Assembly: GCA_028829895.1 (NCBI GenBank)
Contig: CM054178.1
Coordinates: forward strand, 104,319,558 to 104,383,557
DNA from: Sinotaia quadrata
Lineage: Eukaryota; Mollusca; Gastropoda; Architaenioglossa; Viviparidae
Direction: 5' to 3'
DNA length: 64,000 bases
The number at the start of each line of letters is the position of its first letter. Within the stretch, counting starts at the first letter, position 1. Of this stretch, positions 14,058-25,400 are shown piece by piece. The notes beneath the pieces are model-generated. The model saw nothing but the letters and a program-made list of their open reading frames with translations. It did no database searches and was not told where the DNA came from. The position numbers and the translations under genes are program-made.

Positions 14058-16254
14058 ATGTCTGCAAAAGTAGTGAAAGGGGACAAAACTCCATAATGTA
14101 CACATTGTAAAATGATTTCACAAATATTCAGTCTGCAGATGAACATGTGGTTTTGCACATTTAATATTTATTTTAAGTGTGTGGCAAGTCATTGTTTCAG
14201 TACAAGAGCCAAGAGTGAGTGCATTAATAGTGAAATGGAATGATTGATTTGATGGTACTATCTCAGAAACTAATTTTTGGGAGAAAGAGGTACAATACAA
14301 CAGGTAGAGAGCTGCTTTGAATACATTACCACTAGTAATCTCACAAAACTACAAAATTGAAAACTTAGGTTAGAGGAGCAGCCATCTATTGAACAAATGG
14401 ATGGTAGAGAGATAATGATTCCTCTTTGTGCAATATCTCAATGCAATGAAAACAGCACACTACTTTCAAATAATACTTCTGGTGGCTGTTGACAGTAAGT
14501 TTGTGTTGAGGGCATGGTTTGACTGAAAGTAGAGAGCATTTTTTTACCCTTTACTAACATGTAGAGCTGTGCATTTAAGTGTAAACTTGTTCAAAATAAG
14601 TTCTTGAAGTATGTAATGGTTGTGTATATATATACTGCTAGGATGGTGGCATATATACTGTCTTCTTTATGACTGAGGCATATACTAACAAACACACACA
14701 CACATATATATATATATTTTAAATTGACTACCAAACTTAAGATTGTGACACATTTACTGTATACTGAATTTAAGAATGAAACATATATAGTAAACTATTG
14801 AATTTAAGTAATCAGATTTAATTACATTATTGCTTTGTTCATTGTAACCATCTGTTACCAATGCCATCCACTTTTTCATATCTGTGCATTCCTGTTGTTT
14901 TTCCTTGCTGCAAACCCAGGATGGTAACATTGACTATGGTATGATTTTGTTTTTCATTAGTGGGATTGCCAGTGTCAAAATGTGCTTTAAGCCTCATATT
15001 TTTATGTTAGTGAGGTGTTGTATCTCACTTTAAAATACTATATACACAGTTTAAATCTATGCAAAAATGTTTCCATCAATTAGTTGGTCACCTAAATTTT
15101 GATTTACTAATTTTGAACCTCTTCATAATGTGTCACATTTTCCCCAAACTTTGCATGACCTGCTTTAGTCTCAAAGTAGTAATTTTGCTTGATTATTAAA
15201 ATATTGTGTGCTCTGAATGCTACATTAATTTAATTATTTTTCTTCTGGGAATTAGGTTTACAAAATAAGTATAGTATTTGATGTAGTAACTGCACAGCTG
15301 TTATTAACATTTTTTTTTAAATTAAAAAAATTGAATGATTTCACTAGAATAGTGTTGAATAAATTTGACCTGTGAAATTGTGGACTGATGCTTACTAATT
15401 GTTACATTACATCCCTTGACATATATTGCTCATGACCTGGTCAGTGAAGGATAAACATTTGATCTCCAAACTCATTTGTATTTAGAAACTTATCACCAAA
15501 TACTGGGACTATGTATTTATTAAGACATTCTGAAATGTTGTTGTAACATACTAACTACAGTTTATCAATTTTTGTACTACTTCTCACTGGCAATATTTCT
15601 GAAAGGCTTTCATAAATACACTTCTTCATTGCTATAAATACTATTCAACACAAATACAACTGTGATGAATGCTTTATTGCTTGTCAAAGTGTTAAAAAAT
15701 ATATTGTGCTTCTTTCCAGACACATCACCAATACTCAAACCGGAACCACTCCCCAAGTTTTGCTACAACGAACACCAACCACACTGACAATACAGTGGGT
15801 ATGTATTAACAATTGATGCACAACTTTATGAAGATTCTGAAATCAAACATCATACAGATGCAGCAGTAGAAAGCATTAGGGAACAGTTAGAGTTATTAAA
15901 TTAGAAACATTTTAGAATTATTATCTTTAGTTACATAGTATATGTATGTGGCTCTTACTGTGTGAAGCACACTTACACTAATGTCTAAATTTTGCATTAT
16001 TCATATTAATAACATTATTTAAAATACATAGGCTTTTTTTTTTCCTTTATAAAGGTTATTCATTATATATTCAAAATGTAGTTTTAAAAATTGTCAGACA
16101 ATATGCTGAGAGTCATAAAATAATTTTGGAGGGATAAATCATGTTATTGTTTTTACAGGACAGACCGCAGAGCCCAGTGAACAGCTTTGACCTTCGAGAC
16201 AAGAAAAACACTTTGGACAAAGACCGCAAGCACATTTTCTGGGTGGATTACTGA
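963..16254 (+). CDS. C-terminal part of an unidentified multi-exon gene
   Basis: Five exons (963-1223, 3770-4020, 13425-13473, 15720-15798, 16159-16254) join in one frame with consistent phases and canonical AG/GT borders, giving 244 residues ending at TGA 16252-16254. The 5' part lies left of the window, because exon 963 opens in mid-codon after a polypyrimidine tract. The segment begins with a Ser/Thr/Gln/Pro-rich low-complexity stretch. A strongly basic block follows, with clusters such as KRRTIAPNTK and RRKRRIRRR. Then comes a Thr/Gln/Leu-rich stretch and an acidic/basic tail ending KHIFWVDY. No catalytic domain or membrane segment is visible. I do not recognise the family. The basic clusters could be nuclear localisation or nucleic-acid/phosphoinositide contacts (inference). 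It converges on the NASP-like gene downstream. The gene structure is well supported; the function is unknown. Confidence 0.85.
1763..2141. repeat. 29-bp minisatellite, about 12 copies
   Basis: The unit ATACCACATCTCCCCACTTTAG(T/A)GATGTC repeats with an exact 29-bp period in the centre, for example 1881 to 1910. The first and last units are degenerate and lie beside similar AACTATAT(G/C)..GATGA(T/C)CATACC sequence. It lies in the intron between exons a and b. Confidence 0.92.
2142..3769. other. Intron sequence, no feature seen
   Basis: AT-rich sequence between the minisatellite and exon b. I see only poly-T/poly-A runs and chance ORFs, with no coding bias or repeat border. Confidence 0.6.
3770..4020 (+). 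CDS. Exon b, basic KR-rich exon
   Basis: The acceptor is TGCAATCAG and the donor is CAAG|GTATTT. It encodes 83 whole codons. The first half contains KPKQRWKRHSTMKRR, and a second basic cluster PNRRKRRIRRRA follows an acidic TDSDVEHS stretch. The C-terminal third is non-basic (SLELPSVEKTG). Local base composition is clearly GC-richer than the flanking introns, as expected for a real exon. Confidence 0.88.
4151..4218. repeat. (GAAA)n microsatellite with GATA interruptions
   Basis: Nearly uninterrupted GAAA units with several GATA variants, directly readable. Confidence 0.95.
5000..5140. repeat. Degenerate repeat of about 35 bp, 5 copies
   Basis: The core AGACCAAGATGTGTT recurs about every 33-36 bp with diverged spacers (ACTGTAATGT, ATTGTATAG, CATTATAC and similar). 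Confidence 0.75.
5665..5825. repeat. 40-bp tandem repeat, 4 copies
   Basis: CCATGTAATGTTCATCCAAG starts at 5705, 5745 and 5785 with an exact 40-bp period, and a slightly diverged first unit lies near 5665. Copies are nearly identical, so the array is recent. Confidence 0.93.
11019..11046. repeat. (TG)n microsatellite
   Basis: An uninterrupted GT dinucleotide run in the intron between exons b and c. Confidence 0.95.
13425..13473 (+). CDS. Exon c, short exon
   Basis: This 49-nt exon (acceptor GGCTTTAG, donor CCAAG|GTAAAT) completes a Gly codon from exon b and encodes LLGRAVESTPMRLTP. Its phases on both sides fit exons b and d, which is the main support for so short an exon. Confidence 0.78.
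14007..14053. repeat. (TG)n(AG)n compound microsatellite
   Basis: A TG run passes directly into an AG run, in the intron between exons c and d. Confidence 0.95.
15720..15798 (+). CDS. Exon d
   Basis: The acceptor is TTCTTTCCAG and the donor is GTGG|GTATGT. The exon completes an Arg codon and encodes 26 residues including TPQVLLQRTPTTLTIQW. A different frame is also open through the exon, but it meets a stop soon after joining the last exon, so the given frame is preferred. Confidence 0.82.
16159..16254 (+). CDS. Terminal coding exon e with stop
   Basis: The acceptor is TTGTTTTTACAG, and it joins exon d in phase 0. It encodes 31 residues, with DRPQSPVNSFDLRDKK near the start and a C-terminus of HIFWVDY, then TGA. 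The aromatic/acidic C-terminus could be a protein-interaction tail, but no known terminal motif is certain. Confidence 0.85.
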   Translation, partial: DRPQSPVNSFDLRDKKNTLDKDRKHIFWVDY

Positions 16255-16690
16255 TTTTCCTACAAGTTGAATTGCATCCATACTAAAGTTTTAGTTATTC
16301 CTAATTTAAATGTGATCACATAAAAACCTAACTGACTGGTAAAAATAGTTTACACAAAGTAATCACATTTATGAATAGTTTCAAATTATTTTTGCCTGTT
16401 GAGTGCAGATAAATTTTAACTTTTGGGGTTTTACTAGTTTGCTTTTGGTTTCATTGATCTTTGGAGGTCAGGCCAAGGCTCACATATTATCAAAGCTTAA
16501 AGAGTTTTCTGTATACAAGTGTATTTCTTTTAATAGTTTTTCTAGAACCTTTAAAATTTATTTTTAGGAAAATGCATTAAAGATCCAAAGTATTATTTTA
16601 AGAAGTTTGCATTTGCTTATGATATGAAGTAATTTTGCTTTTGATAAGAATACCAGCTTACTCATTTGTACGTTTTAAATAAACTAACCT
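16255..16690 (+). other. Probable 3'UTR of the + strand gene
   Basis: AT-rich non-coding sequence directly follows the stop. An AATAAA hexamer lies at 16678-16683 and is the first plausible polyadenylation signal. The real cleavage site cannot be read from sequence alone. Confidence 0.5.
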
Positions 16691-16730
16691 TTACCACTGA
16701 CTCAGTAGTAATAGTACAATTATGTTATCT

Positions 16731-16945
16731 TCCCTTCATGTCTGTAATGCATTATTTTCCTCACATTGTTAAACTTACACTAAGAGAAGGTAATAACAGT
16801 GAACAATAAATGTTACCTTTCCTTCCTGAATATAATGCATTATTTTCCTCAATATGTTGAACTTGTACATAGAGAAGGTAGCAGAAGAAAATTAATTCTC
16901 GTTCCTTCCTGTATAAAGTATTAGTTTCCTCAGGATATTAAACTT
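16731..16945. repeat. Degenerate 80-95-bp tandem repeat, 3 copies
   Basis: The block CCTTC(A/C)TG..TAATGCATTATTTTCCTC, then TTAAACTTACACTAAG, recurs near 16731, 16824 and 16904 with diverging spacing. It lies just after the probable polyadenylation site of the + strand gene. Confidence 0.7.
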
Positions 16946-19900
16946 ACACTAAGGTGTTTTCATGCTTTTGTAAATACCTAATGATGTTTATGAAATATAT
17001 ATACATTAATAATATATATATAAATACTTATAAACCCTTTCAGTATTATTAACATTGAATAACTGGCTTAAGACATGCTACATATGGTTTACTGTAAGCC
17101 TGCTACTTGTTAGACATTTTGAAATTTATCTATAAAAATAAAAATGAAATACAGTGTATACTGAAATATTTGTTTTACATAACACCACAAATAAAATGAT
17201 GAACTTGCTACTTATCATTTAGTTTGAATACATCTGGGTGTTTTTAAAAATACATGTGTAAATAAAAAAAGCCATTAAAAAATGTGTTCATTAAAACATC
17301 TATTGCCTAGGTATTACGGTTAAAGAAACTGGATTTACTCAGAATCATATAGTTCATGTTATTGATATTTATAATGGCAAATGTAATAACCTCAGTACAA
17401 ATAGCACAACTGCTGATGAAAATCTAAGTCTTTCAGTACAGAAAGTTACGTGGCTCAACAATATTGTTATTGATAACAATCATTTATGATGACAATAGTG
17501 ACTGATAACAGTCACAGATCAACAAAATGAAATGTGTAAGTCTATTATAGAAAAACCACGTCAATATGATGGCAGAAAATCGTATAGTGCTTTGAATTTT
17601 CATCCACAAACCCATACTTTCACCTTTTTTCGGGTGAGAACTGAAGTATGCTTTGCTTTATCTTCATGCTTAACATAAACAGCCATGATACTAGCTTCCA
17701 AAGGAAAAAGAAAGTGGGCATTAACAACAGAAATTAAGTAATGTACACTTTATTTTAATGCATTAGAAGAGTAGAAGAGAAAAACAATGCAATCAGTTAT
17801 CAGTTCTACCAATTAAAGGAAGAAATGCTTACATGGCTTTTCTCTTTTTTTTTTAAATCTGTAAGTTTTGTAAAGCCCTGATAAGCACTATAATAGTTGT
17901 AGACATCTGGTTATAAATAAAGCCACTGAAAATCACTATTTCCGAACTATATATCAGAAAATTATCAAGATTTGATCAGGAGCTGCAAAATGATGAACAG
18001 AATCATCCGTACTATATCTCTCTCATTCTGCATTAAATTAGATTTTTGATGATCATTTACTCGTATTGATCACCAGTTTAAAATCACAAGCTGCTACAGA
18101 TATTGGAATTAAAAAAATAATTAATTTTCATATTGAAATAACAATTTGACAGAAGCATGTTTGAAACTAGATTTATTTTGAAACTTGGCAGTAACATTAC
18201 TTGTTTACCTAAACCTTATCACAAAGAGCAAAATTTTAAAATGCTATATGTATTTGATGAATTTACTTTTAAGCCATCAAACTGTTAGGTAATTGAACCA
18301 TTAGAATCAGCAATCCAGGTTCTTTACTTTCTGGATAAGTCTGGTATAGTAATTAGGATATGTTTATAAAAGCAAAATAATTACTGAATAACCGCTAAAT
18401 GTTAGCTTGTGGATGGTTAACACTTTTCAGAACAGTATAATAAATCTTTTGTGTTCATTTCTATGTATACCTTTGTATCTAGATGTTCAGTGTCATGTAG
18501 CAAGTGTGCGTTTAGTGGAATTTAAATTTATTAATTCTTTATATTAGGCTTTACATTAATGGAAAGAATTGCTGTTTGCAGTGCACGTTTTCCTTTATTA
18601 TTGTCTGTACTGCTTTGTTGTGTATTTTAATTTTCCCTTTTATCTAATATCAAGGAAAAAAATGAAATGTGTTCAGTATTAATAATGAATTATTTGCTTA
18701 TTTAGTTTTTACACATTTGTTAGTTTGTCTAACATTAATTTTTGCAACATTTGCAAACCCATACAATGAATGGAAAGTCAGTTTTAAAAAGTATATTAAG
18801 CAAAGCAACCAAACTACTAGTATTTGTATTTGCATTATTTTTATACTTTTAAATATAAATATGAATATATACAAAATAAGCATTCTCTTCCAGATTAAAA
18901 ATTATGCAAATTTTACTGACAGGTTTGAAAGGATTCGACAAATTCACAAGAGCAGCATTTAATAACTGCAAAAGCACTATACTTGATTAATCTGTTAGTT
19001 GAATTATTATATGTAATAGATTGGTTCTAAATAGAAAATGTAGGAAATGAGCAATACTAGAACAGTTTGATTTGTTTATCAGAATATTTTTCTTAGGGGC
19101 ATTCCATTTAATATAGTTGCACACAAAATATCTGCAATTTTTTATGCCCTTCTTCTTCCCTTCAAATTCCACTGCCAGCCTTTCATCCTTTCAGTAAGCA
19201 TACATTTCTCACAAAATATTTGTAATTTATAAAAAAAAATATTTACTTACCTTATTACTGTTAAAGCTTCAGACACTTTAATGAAAGCCTCTGCATATTA
19301 ATATCATATAAAGATAATGCACATTTTATCACCTGCCATTTCAGTCCGTATGTTATTGCAAACTGTAGAAACATTTAATTTCTTATTTAAGTTATTATGA
19401 CAGTGCCAAGCTATGCTATGTAGGCATGTGTTTTGTACAGTAATTTGATTTACTGCCAATAGATTGCGTTTGGGTTGTGCCGTTTTACATACCACAACTA
19501 TTAGAAATTATTACAAGAGAGTGTAAGGTTTTAAATGGTATAAACAAATGATAATATAGATGTAAACTATACACATTTGTGTGCATACTTACTACGTGAT
19601 CTTACTTCGTTCCCAATATACAAATAGCAACACAACTATCTCCATTCCATACATACTAAATAGTTTACTCAGTATTAGTACTGCACAAGTACTGAAACCT
19701 TTAAAAAGCACCATGTAAACTGTTTGTAAGATTTAAATTATTTTCAAGAATCTACCACTTGTTGAATGAGACAAAATTTCACTGATATAAAACTATAGAT
19801 TTAAAAAAAAATAATTTTAGGAAACTGTGACACCTCTGGGCACCCTTCACTCGTTATGATTATTTATTAATAACACATAACTAATGCAAGTGATCAAGAA

Positions 19901-20086
19901 TCTTAATTTATAGTTATTAATAATTCTCCCACATGACCAAAATGTCTCTCACTTGGCGGATTATAAGAATGTCGTAAAACTATTCTTTACGGTGGACGTT
20001 TTAATGTTGCATAATGTTCTGGAAACTTCTTACTAAAGGAGTAATAAAAATGCATAGACATCAGTAGTCAAATACACACATACGAA
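16946..20086. other. Intergenic AT-rich DNA
   Basis: This is the left part of the interval between the convergent genes. The ORF at 18669-18962 (97 codons) is AT-driven with no recognisable domain, so no gene is called. Confidence 0.55.
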
Positions 20087-21275
20087 ATCAAGTTCATAGA
20101 TATAATACATCACAGAAATGAGAGTAGAGTTTTTAGAGAATGTACATAACCATTTCCATGATAGCAGCTGTCACTAGCATGCATTCACAATCACGCAGTT
20201 CACAACAAGTCACTTTCTTTCTCATCTGACGACAGTCCAATGTACCCCTTCTAGGCACGTTACACAACTCTTCCAGAATCTTCAAGGCGCTCACAAAGCA
20301 CACCATGGAGAATCGTCCAGAACTTCGTATTTGCTATCAGAGCACATCACGTGGAGTGTTCCAGAACATTCATGTGCATTACACAATGAGAAATGTTCAA
20401 AATAATCTTCGTGAATTCTTGAAACCAAATACAAGCTTCAATTTTTGCCATATTGGCTCTCAAACGGAATTCATAAGAATCAACTTACGGTAATGTGTTT
20501 ACTGATAAATGCTGGATACACCCACTTGATCCGTTAGCGTACAGTAGTCACTGGAGTGTGAAGTGGATACAACATTACAAGGTTACAAAACAATAAAAGG
20601 CACGCTCCTTTCTGCCAAAGTCAAATTAAGGACGTGCTAAATTTCAGGTATATTTCATCTCTAAACTCCTTTCTCACTTAGATTCTCAATTTCCAAATCC
20701 TGTAATAACAAATAATATTTGTTAGCCCGATACACAAGCAGCATAAGAAATAAAGCATTGATCAAAATTTAAGTATAATGTACACCATAATCAAATTAGT
20801 AAACATAGAAATACTAGTTCAATTACATAAGCATTCTCCAATTCAAATCGTAGATCAATAGCAAACATACGAAAGATTTCTAAGTCCATTCTTTCTTTAT
20901 CAGTCAGTTAACTTACCATAAGCTAACAATCCTCTTTATGATTGGACTCGAGTTTCGTCAAAATTAAAGTGATTAGAATATAGGACTTTCTTCAACAAAT
21001 AACTTTCGGTCCATCCCCATTGGATGAATTTGTTATGAACAAGTGTAAGACTATTAGAAAAACTACTCATCCACTTGGATATGGTTTGGACTGCATCAGC
21101 AATTGTTCTAGCATATTCTCCATCTGAGTTGCTTATTCCAACTCTGGCACCCACAAATTATCGTCATGAGAAATGTCCAAGGTTGGGTCACATTAACAAT
21201 GGCAACAAATGTATAATTATTAAGTTTTGAAATAGGAATAGGCAAATTTACTCTGCCACACTATGCATCTATCTA
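20087..21275. repeat. Interspersed repeat family R1, copy A (longest)
   Basis: It aligns by eye with 34260-34985 (same strand) and 46076-46470 (opposite strand). Shared blocks include TAGCAGCTGTCACTAGCATG, CACAACAAGTCACTTTCTTT, CAGAATCTTCAAGGCGCTC and GGATAGGCAAATTTACTCTG near the end. Copy A has about 400 bp (20390-20790) absent from copy B. It is somewhat GC-richer than its surroundings. No intact coding frame or recognisable transposase was found, so the class is unknown. Confidence 0.75.
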
Positions 21276-21590
21276 ATCTTTCACTTGGAGACTTTACAAC
21301 CAACCCACTGTAACTGTCTGTGATAATAATCCATTAATGCTCAGTTTGGGGAGCAATGTGTACCAGGTTTCAGACCTTTAAATCCATCCACTGGATGAAC
21401 TGGATTGATAATTTCATTTATCCCGCTAAAATAAACAGTACCTTGTTCATTTTTTTTTCTTAAGTCATGGACTTAATAAACATTTGTTTTAAAAAAAAGA
21501 TTCTAATTATAGCACAGACAACAGTGCAAATGTTTCGGAAGTTGGTTTTCAATAAAATAGAATCGTAACCAATTTACTAAGACATTAAAA

Positions 21591-21687
21591 TAGCATGTGA
21601 AAATTTTAAATGATTTGACAGTAATATAGCACATGAAAATTTTAAATGATTTGACAGTAATATAGCACATGAAAATTTTAAATGATT
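21591..21687. repeat. 36-bp tandem repeat, 2.7 copies
   Basis: TAGCACATGAAAATTTTAAA recurs at 21591, 21627 and 21663 with an exact 36-bp period. Confidence 0.92.
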
Positions 21688-21762
21688 ATCTCGCAATAAT
21701 AAGCTGTTTGTTAACTTATAACGGGATATGGCAAATCTCTTTCAATAAATTAATTGATCTTA

Positions 21763-21830
21763 ACCCTTTGCCTGCCCAAAGCAGACAAAAGTTGCCCAAA
21801 ATTGTGCACTGAAGGGAAGACAATTCAGCT
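21763..21830. mobile_element. Possible piggyBac-type terminus
   Basis: TTAACCCTTTGCCTGCCC at about 21763 has the TTAA target and CCCTTT start typical of piggyBac ends. A matching GGG..TTAA end was not found nearby, so this is a fragment or coincidence. Confidence 0.3.
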
Positions 21831-22482
21831 ACACTTATTTAATGTTAGCTATGTAATGTCCATCATTACATTGCTTAATTTTTTTTAAATATACACAACA
21901 GATGGTACTCAAATGTGCAACATTCTCTTTGGTACAATAGCAAGCTGAAAGGCAATGGGCAAAATAATGAATACAAGAGAAAAAAGACTTATCAAATGAG
22001 TTGCAGCGAGTTTTCTTTTTCACAGACTGATGGCAACGTTTGACAATTTTATATTCACTATGCCTAACTTTATGTGATAAATATATTTGTGCAGCTATCA
22101 CAACTGTGATATAACATCTAGTTTTGCTTTTCTAATAAAATTGTATAAACTTTGTTGTGAATTGAGTTTGTAAAACAAATAAACCACACAAAAACGTTTG
22201 GTTGTTACTGGTAATTGCTAAATGGTAATGGATGACTGGAAATTTCAGATTGTGTGTTTAGAATTTTATTATTCTCACTCGTTAAATTTTAGTAAGTTTT
22301 CCATTTAAAATATGTTAATTAATAATATCTAGTTGGACAGTGGTGGACATTACTGAAGTGTTTGATATATAATTTTTCACATTTCTGCTTCTCAGAATTT
22401 GGTCACCCTTGAGAAATCTAAACCAAGAAAAATTAGAAACAAGGACAGATTCCAACAGACAAGTGAAATTTCAGGCAGCTTG

Positions 22483-25400
22483 TTTATTAATTTAAGAAAA
22501 TAAATGTTTCTTTACCATTAAAAAAAAAACCCTCTCTTCAAACATGCATACACTTGAAATAAGAAAATATATACTTACAAATATGAAATGGAATTTAATA
22601 GGCAATAAACATATTAAGTGAGGTGATATTATACAAATGTTAACACAAAATATGGTTTAACATTTGACCATATATTCAAGACATTCAGAACCACAAACAA
22701 ATTTGTAATGTACAACACAAATGAAAAAAGTATATCCATAAATGGACTAGTAATTGTAAAAGATTTTGTTATTGTTCATGTAACATTTCTGAAGAAAAAA
22801 GTACCATCAAAATTTCTTAAAGTTTAATTTGAAATGAATCTACCATATTTTTTCTTCCTCTATATCAATACATCACATATCTGTCAGAACAATCAACTAT
22901 TGTAAAACTCGTTTTGAGTATCCAAAACTTAGTAGAGAAAAAAGTAGTAAGAGCTTGACCAAAGATTTCTTTAATAAATTTTGGTTAGAACTTATTCTGT
23001 AGTCATGGGCTCCACATTGTCAGCTGATGCTACAGTCTTGTCACTTTTATCCTGGAAGAAGAGAGAAAAGACTGGTTTCTAAAAGGTATTCAAATATAAC
23101 AAATATAAGACTATAATGTTCATTCTAAAAATAAAAATTATGTAGCATTAGATTATTAATTCATAGAGAACTGAGAATGTCACAGAGCATACATAAGTGT
23201 TGAATATTTTACCTATATTTAATTTTTAGCACAGAAATAGATTACCAACTCTTATTAGACATCTTTTAAAAGGAAGGTGTTACTATTTAATATAAGCAGT
23301 AGCTCTGCATTATGTTTTGTGGATGATTGTAAAACTGGTCTACTTCAAATTAAGGACTTCTGGCCTCTTCTTATATTTAAATACATTTGCTGGTTTTAAG
23401 TTCAGAGATATATGAAAAACAATAAAGACTTTTGTGTTTTAATGCTGAATAAACCAAACAGGAAAGCTCACAGCAAGACAGCTAAGATGAACAAGTTTTA
23501 ATGAAAACCAAAACTCTAAAAAGGGTATATATAATTTTTTTTTAATTTTATAAGACCAGGACTAACTAAAAATAGAATGCAATCTTCATTAGGTTTACTT
23601 TATGTTTGCACATAAAGTAACTCAGAATACTTTATTAGAAATATATATCAGATGGGAAAGCAGCAAATTCTGAGATGAATTGACTCTGGAGTATTCAGTA
23701 TATAAAGGCTGCTTAAAGAGTGTATTTCAAAAGTTTGAATACTATTTGCAACCAAAACACCTTAGCAGATGGGACAATTTGAAAAGAAATTTTAAAAGAA
23801 TGAGAATTAAAATATTTATATTTTTGATAGCATAAAATTTACAATGAAAAAGGAAATGCTCAATCGATAAAAGCCCCTGATAAAACTGACATTGACAAGT
23901 TGGTAAGAATATTAGATATTCTTATGGCCTGTTTTTCATGTTGGCAAAGTATAGTGGACCCCCACAAAAAACACATTCTACAATGGGTATGCATAATGGT
24001 AACCTTTCATAGATGCTTGTGTATTCATATGTTAGAATCTGCTCAAAGAGTTACCCTGTTTGCACCAAATTTAGACTGTTGGGTTCTGTAAATGAGCTTA
24101 TAATTTGTTTCAGCCAATCAGAAATGATGTTGCAGTTTTGGTCTTGTTTACATAGTTGGCTATATTTCTCTAGTGCAAAGAACTCCATGTAACTTCAGTA
24201 GCAATGGCTTCTATAACAAATGTAAATAAAGGAAAACAAACTAGGAAAACAATTTTTCTGCAAATAAAACAAAAAATTATAGCAAAAATGAGAATAGTAT
24301 GAGTACAAGTAGGAAGATAGTTGAGTATATTCATTTTTTTTTTTTTTAAATAATCGGTCAACCGATTTTTTGGTCTAATAATTTAATTCGATTATCAACA
24401 AAATTTGTTCACTATTTAGATTACTTTTATTTACTATAATTCTCAAACTTGCAAAACATTCATTTCACATAACATATTTTCTGCACTGTTAGTGTTACAC
24501 AAAGACCCACTCCACTGTACTTTCCAGTTTTGAATTATCAAATTTTAAAGATGCTTCAGTACGAATGAGGTTGATTGTAATTTATTGTGAATTTGGTCAT
24601 CCCAAACTTGTTGCCAGATGCAACAAAAATGGTGTAACGGTTTGATGTCAGAATACTGAGAATAGTGAATATATCCGAGAGTTATTTTCACCAAAAGCTG
24701 ATTTTGTCATTGATCAGTATATCAAAGTGACTAGGATTCCAACAAAAGTGTTCTTTCCTTTACTTAGCAAATAGGTACATAGATATTCACTTATTAGGTG
24801 ATGGTCAATATTAGGATTCATTAGAACTAACATTCAGATTGCTAGGTTGCTAGGTTCTGTAAATGAGCTTATAGTTTGTTTCAGTCATTCAGAAATGCTG
24901 TTCAATTGTGGCCTTGTTTACATATTTTTTTAATGCAAAGAACTCCATGTAACTTCTCATAATTTATTAATTACAGTAACTTCAGTAATTAATAATGGCT
25001 TCCATAACAAATTTTAACAAGTTTTACAGATACTGCAGCAAGAATGAGGTTCATTGTAATTTATTGTGAATTTGGTCATCCCAATCTTGTTTCCAGACAC
25101 AACAAAAATGGTAAAATGGTTTAATGTCAGAATAGTGAATATATCACACATATATTGTCATCAATAGCTGCTTTTGCTGCAGCACTCTTGTTATAGACCA
25201 GTATACCAAAATGATAAAAATCCAACAACAAAAATGCTCTTCCCTTTATTTAGCAAATAGGTACACAAATCAACTATACATTAATTAATTAATTAATTAG
25301 CTGTGGTTAATGTTAGGATTCTATAAAGCTAACAACATAGAAAGTGAATCTGATAGTTAAAAAGTAATAGGAAGTGGAAATGTTTAAATTCTCCAAAAGG

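Noticed and set aside
18669..18962. 97-codon hydrophobic ORF, possible membrane protein
   Set aside because: Its hydrophobicity follows from AT-rich codons (Phe, Ile, Leu, Asn). An overlapping minus-strand ORF is just as open.
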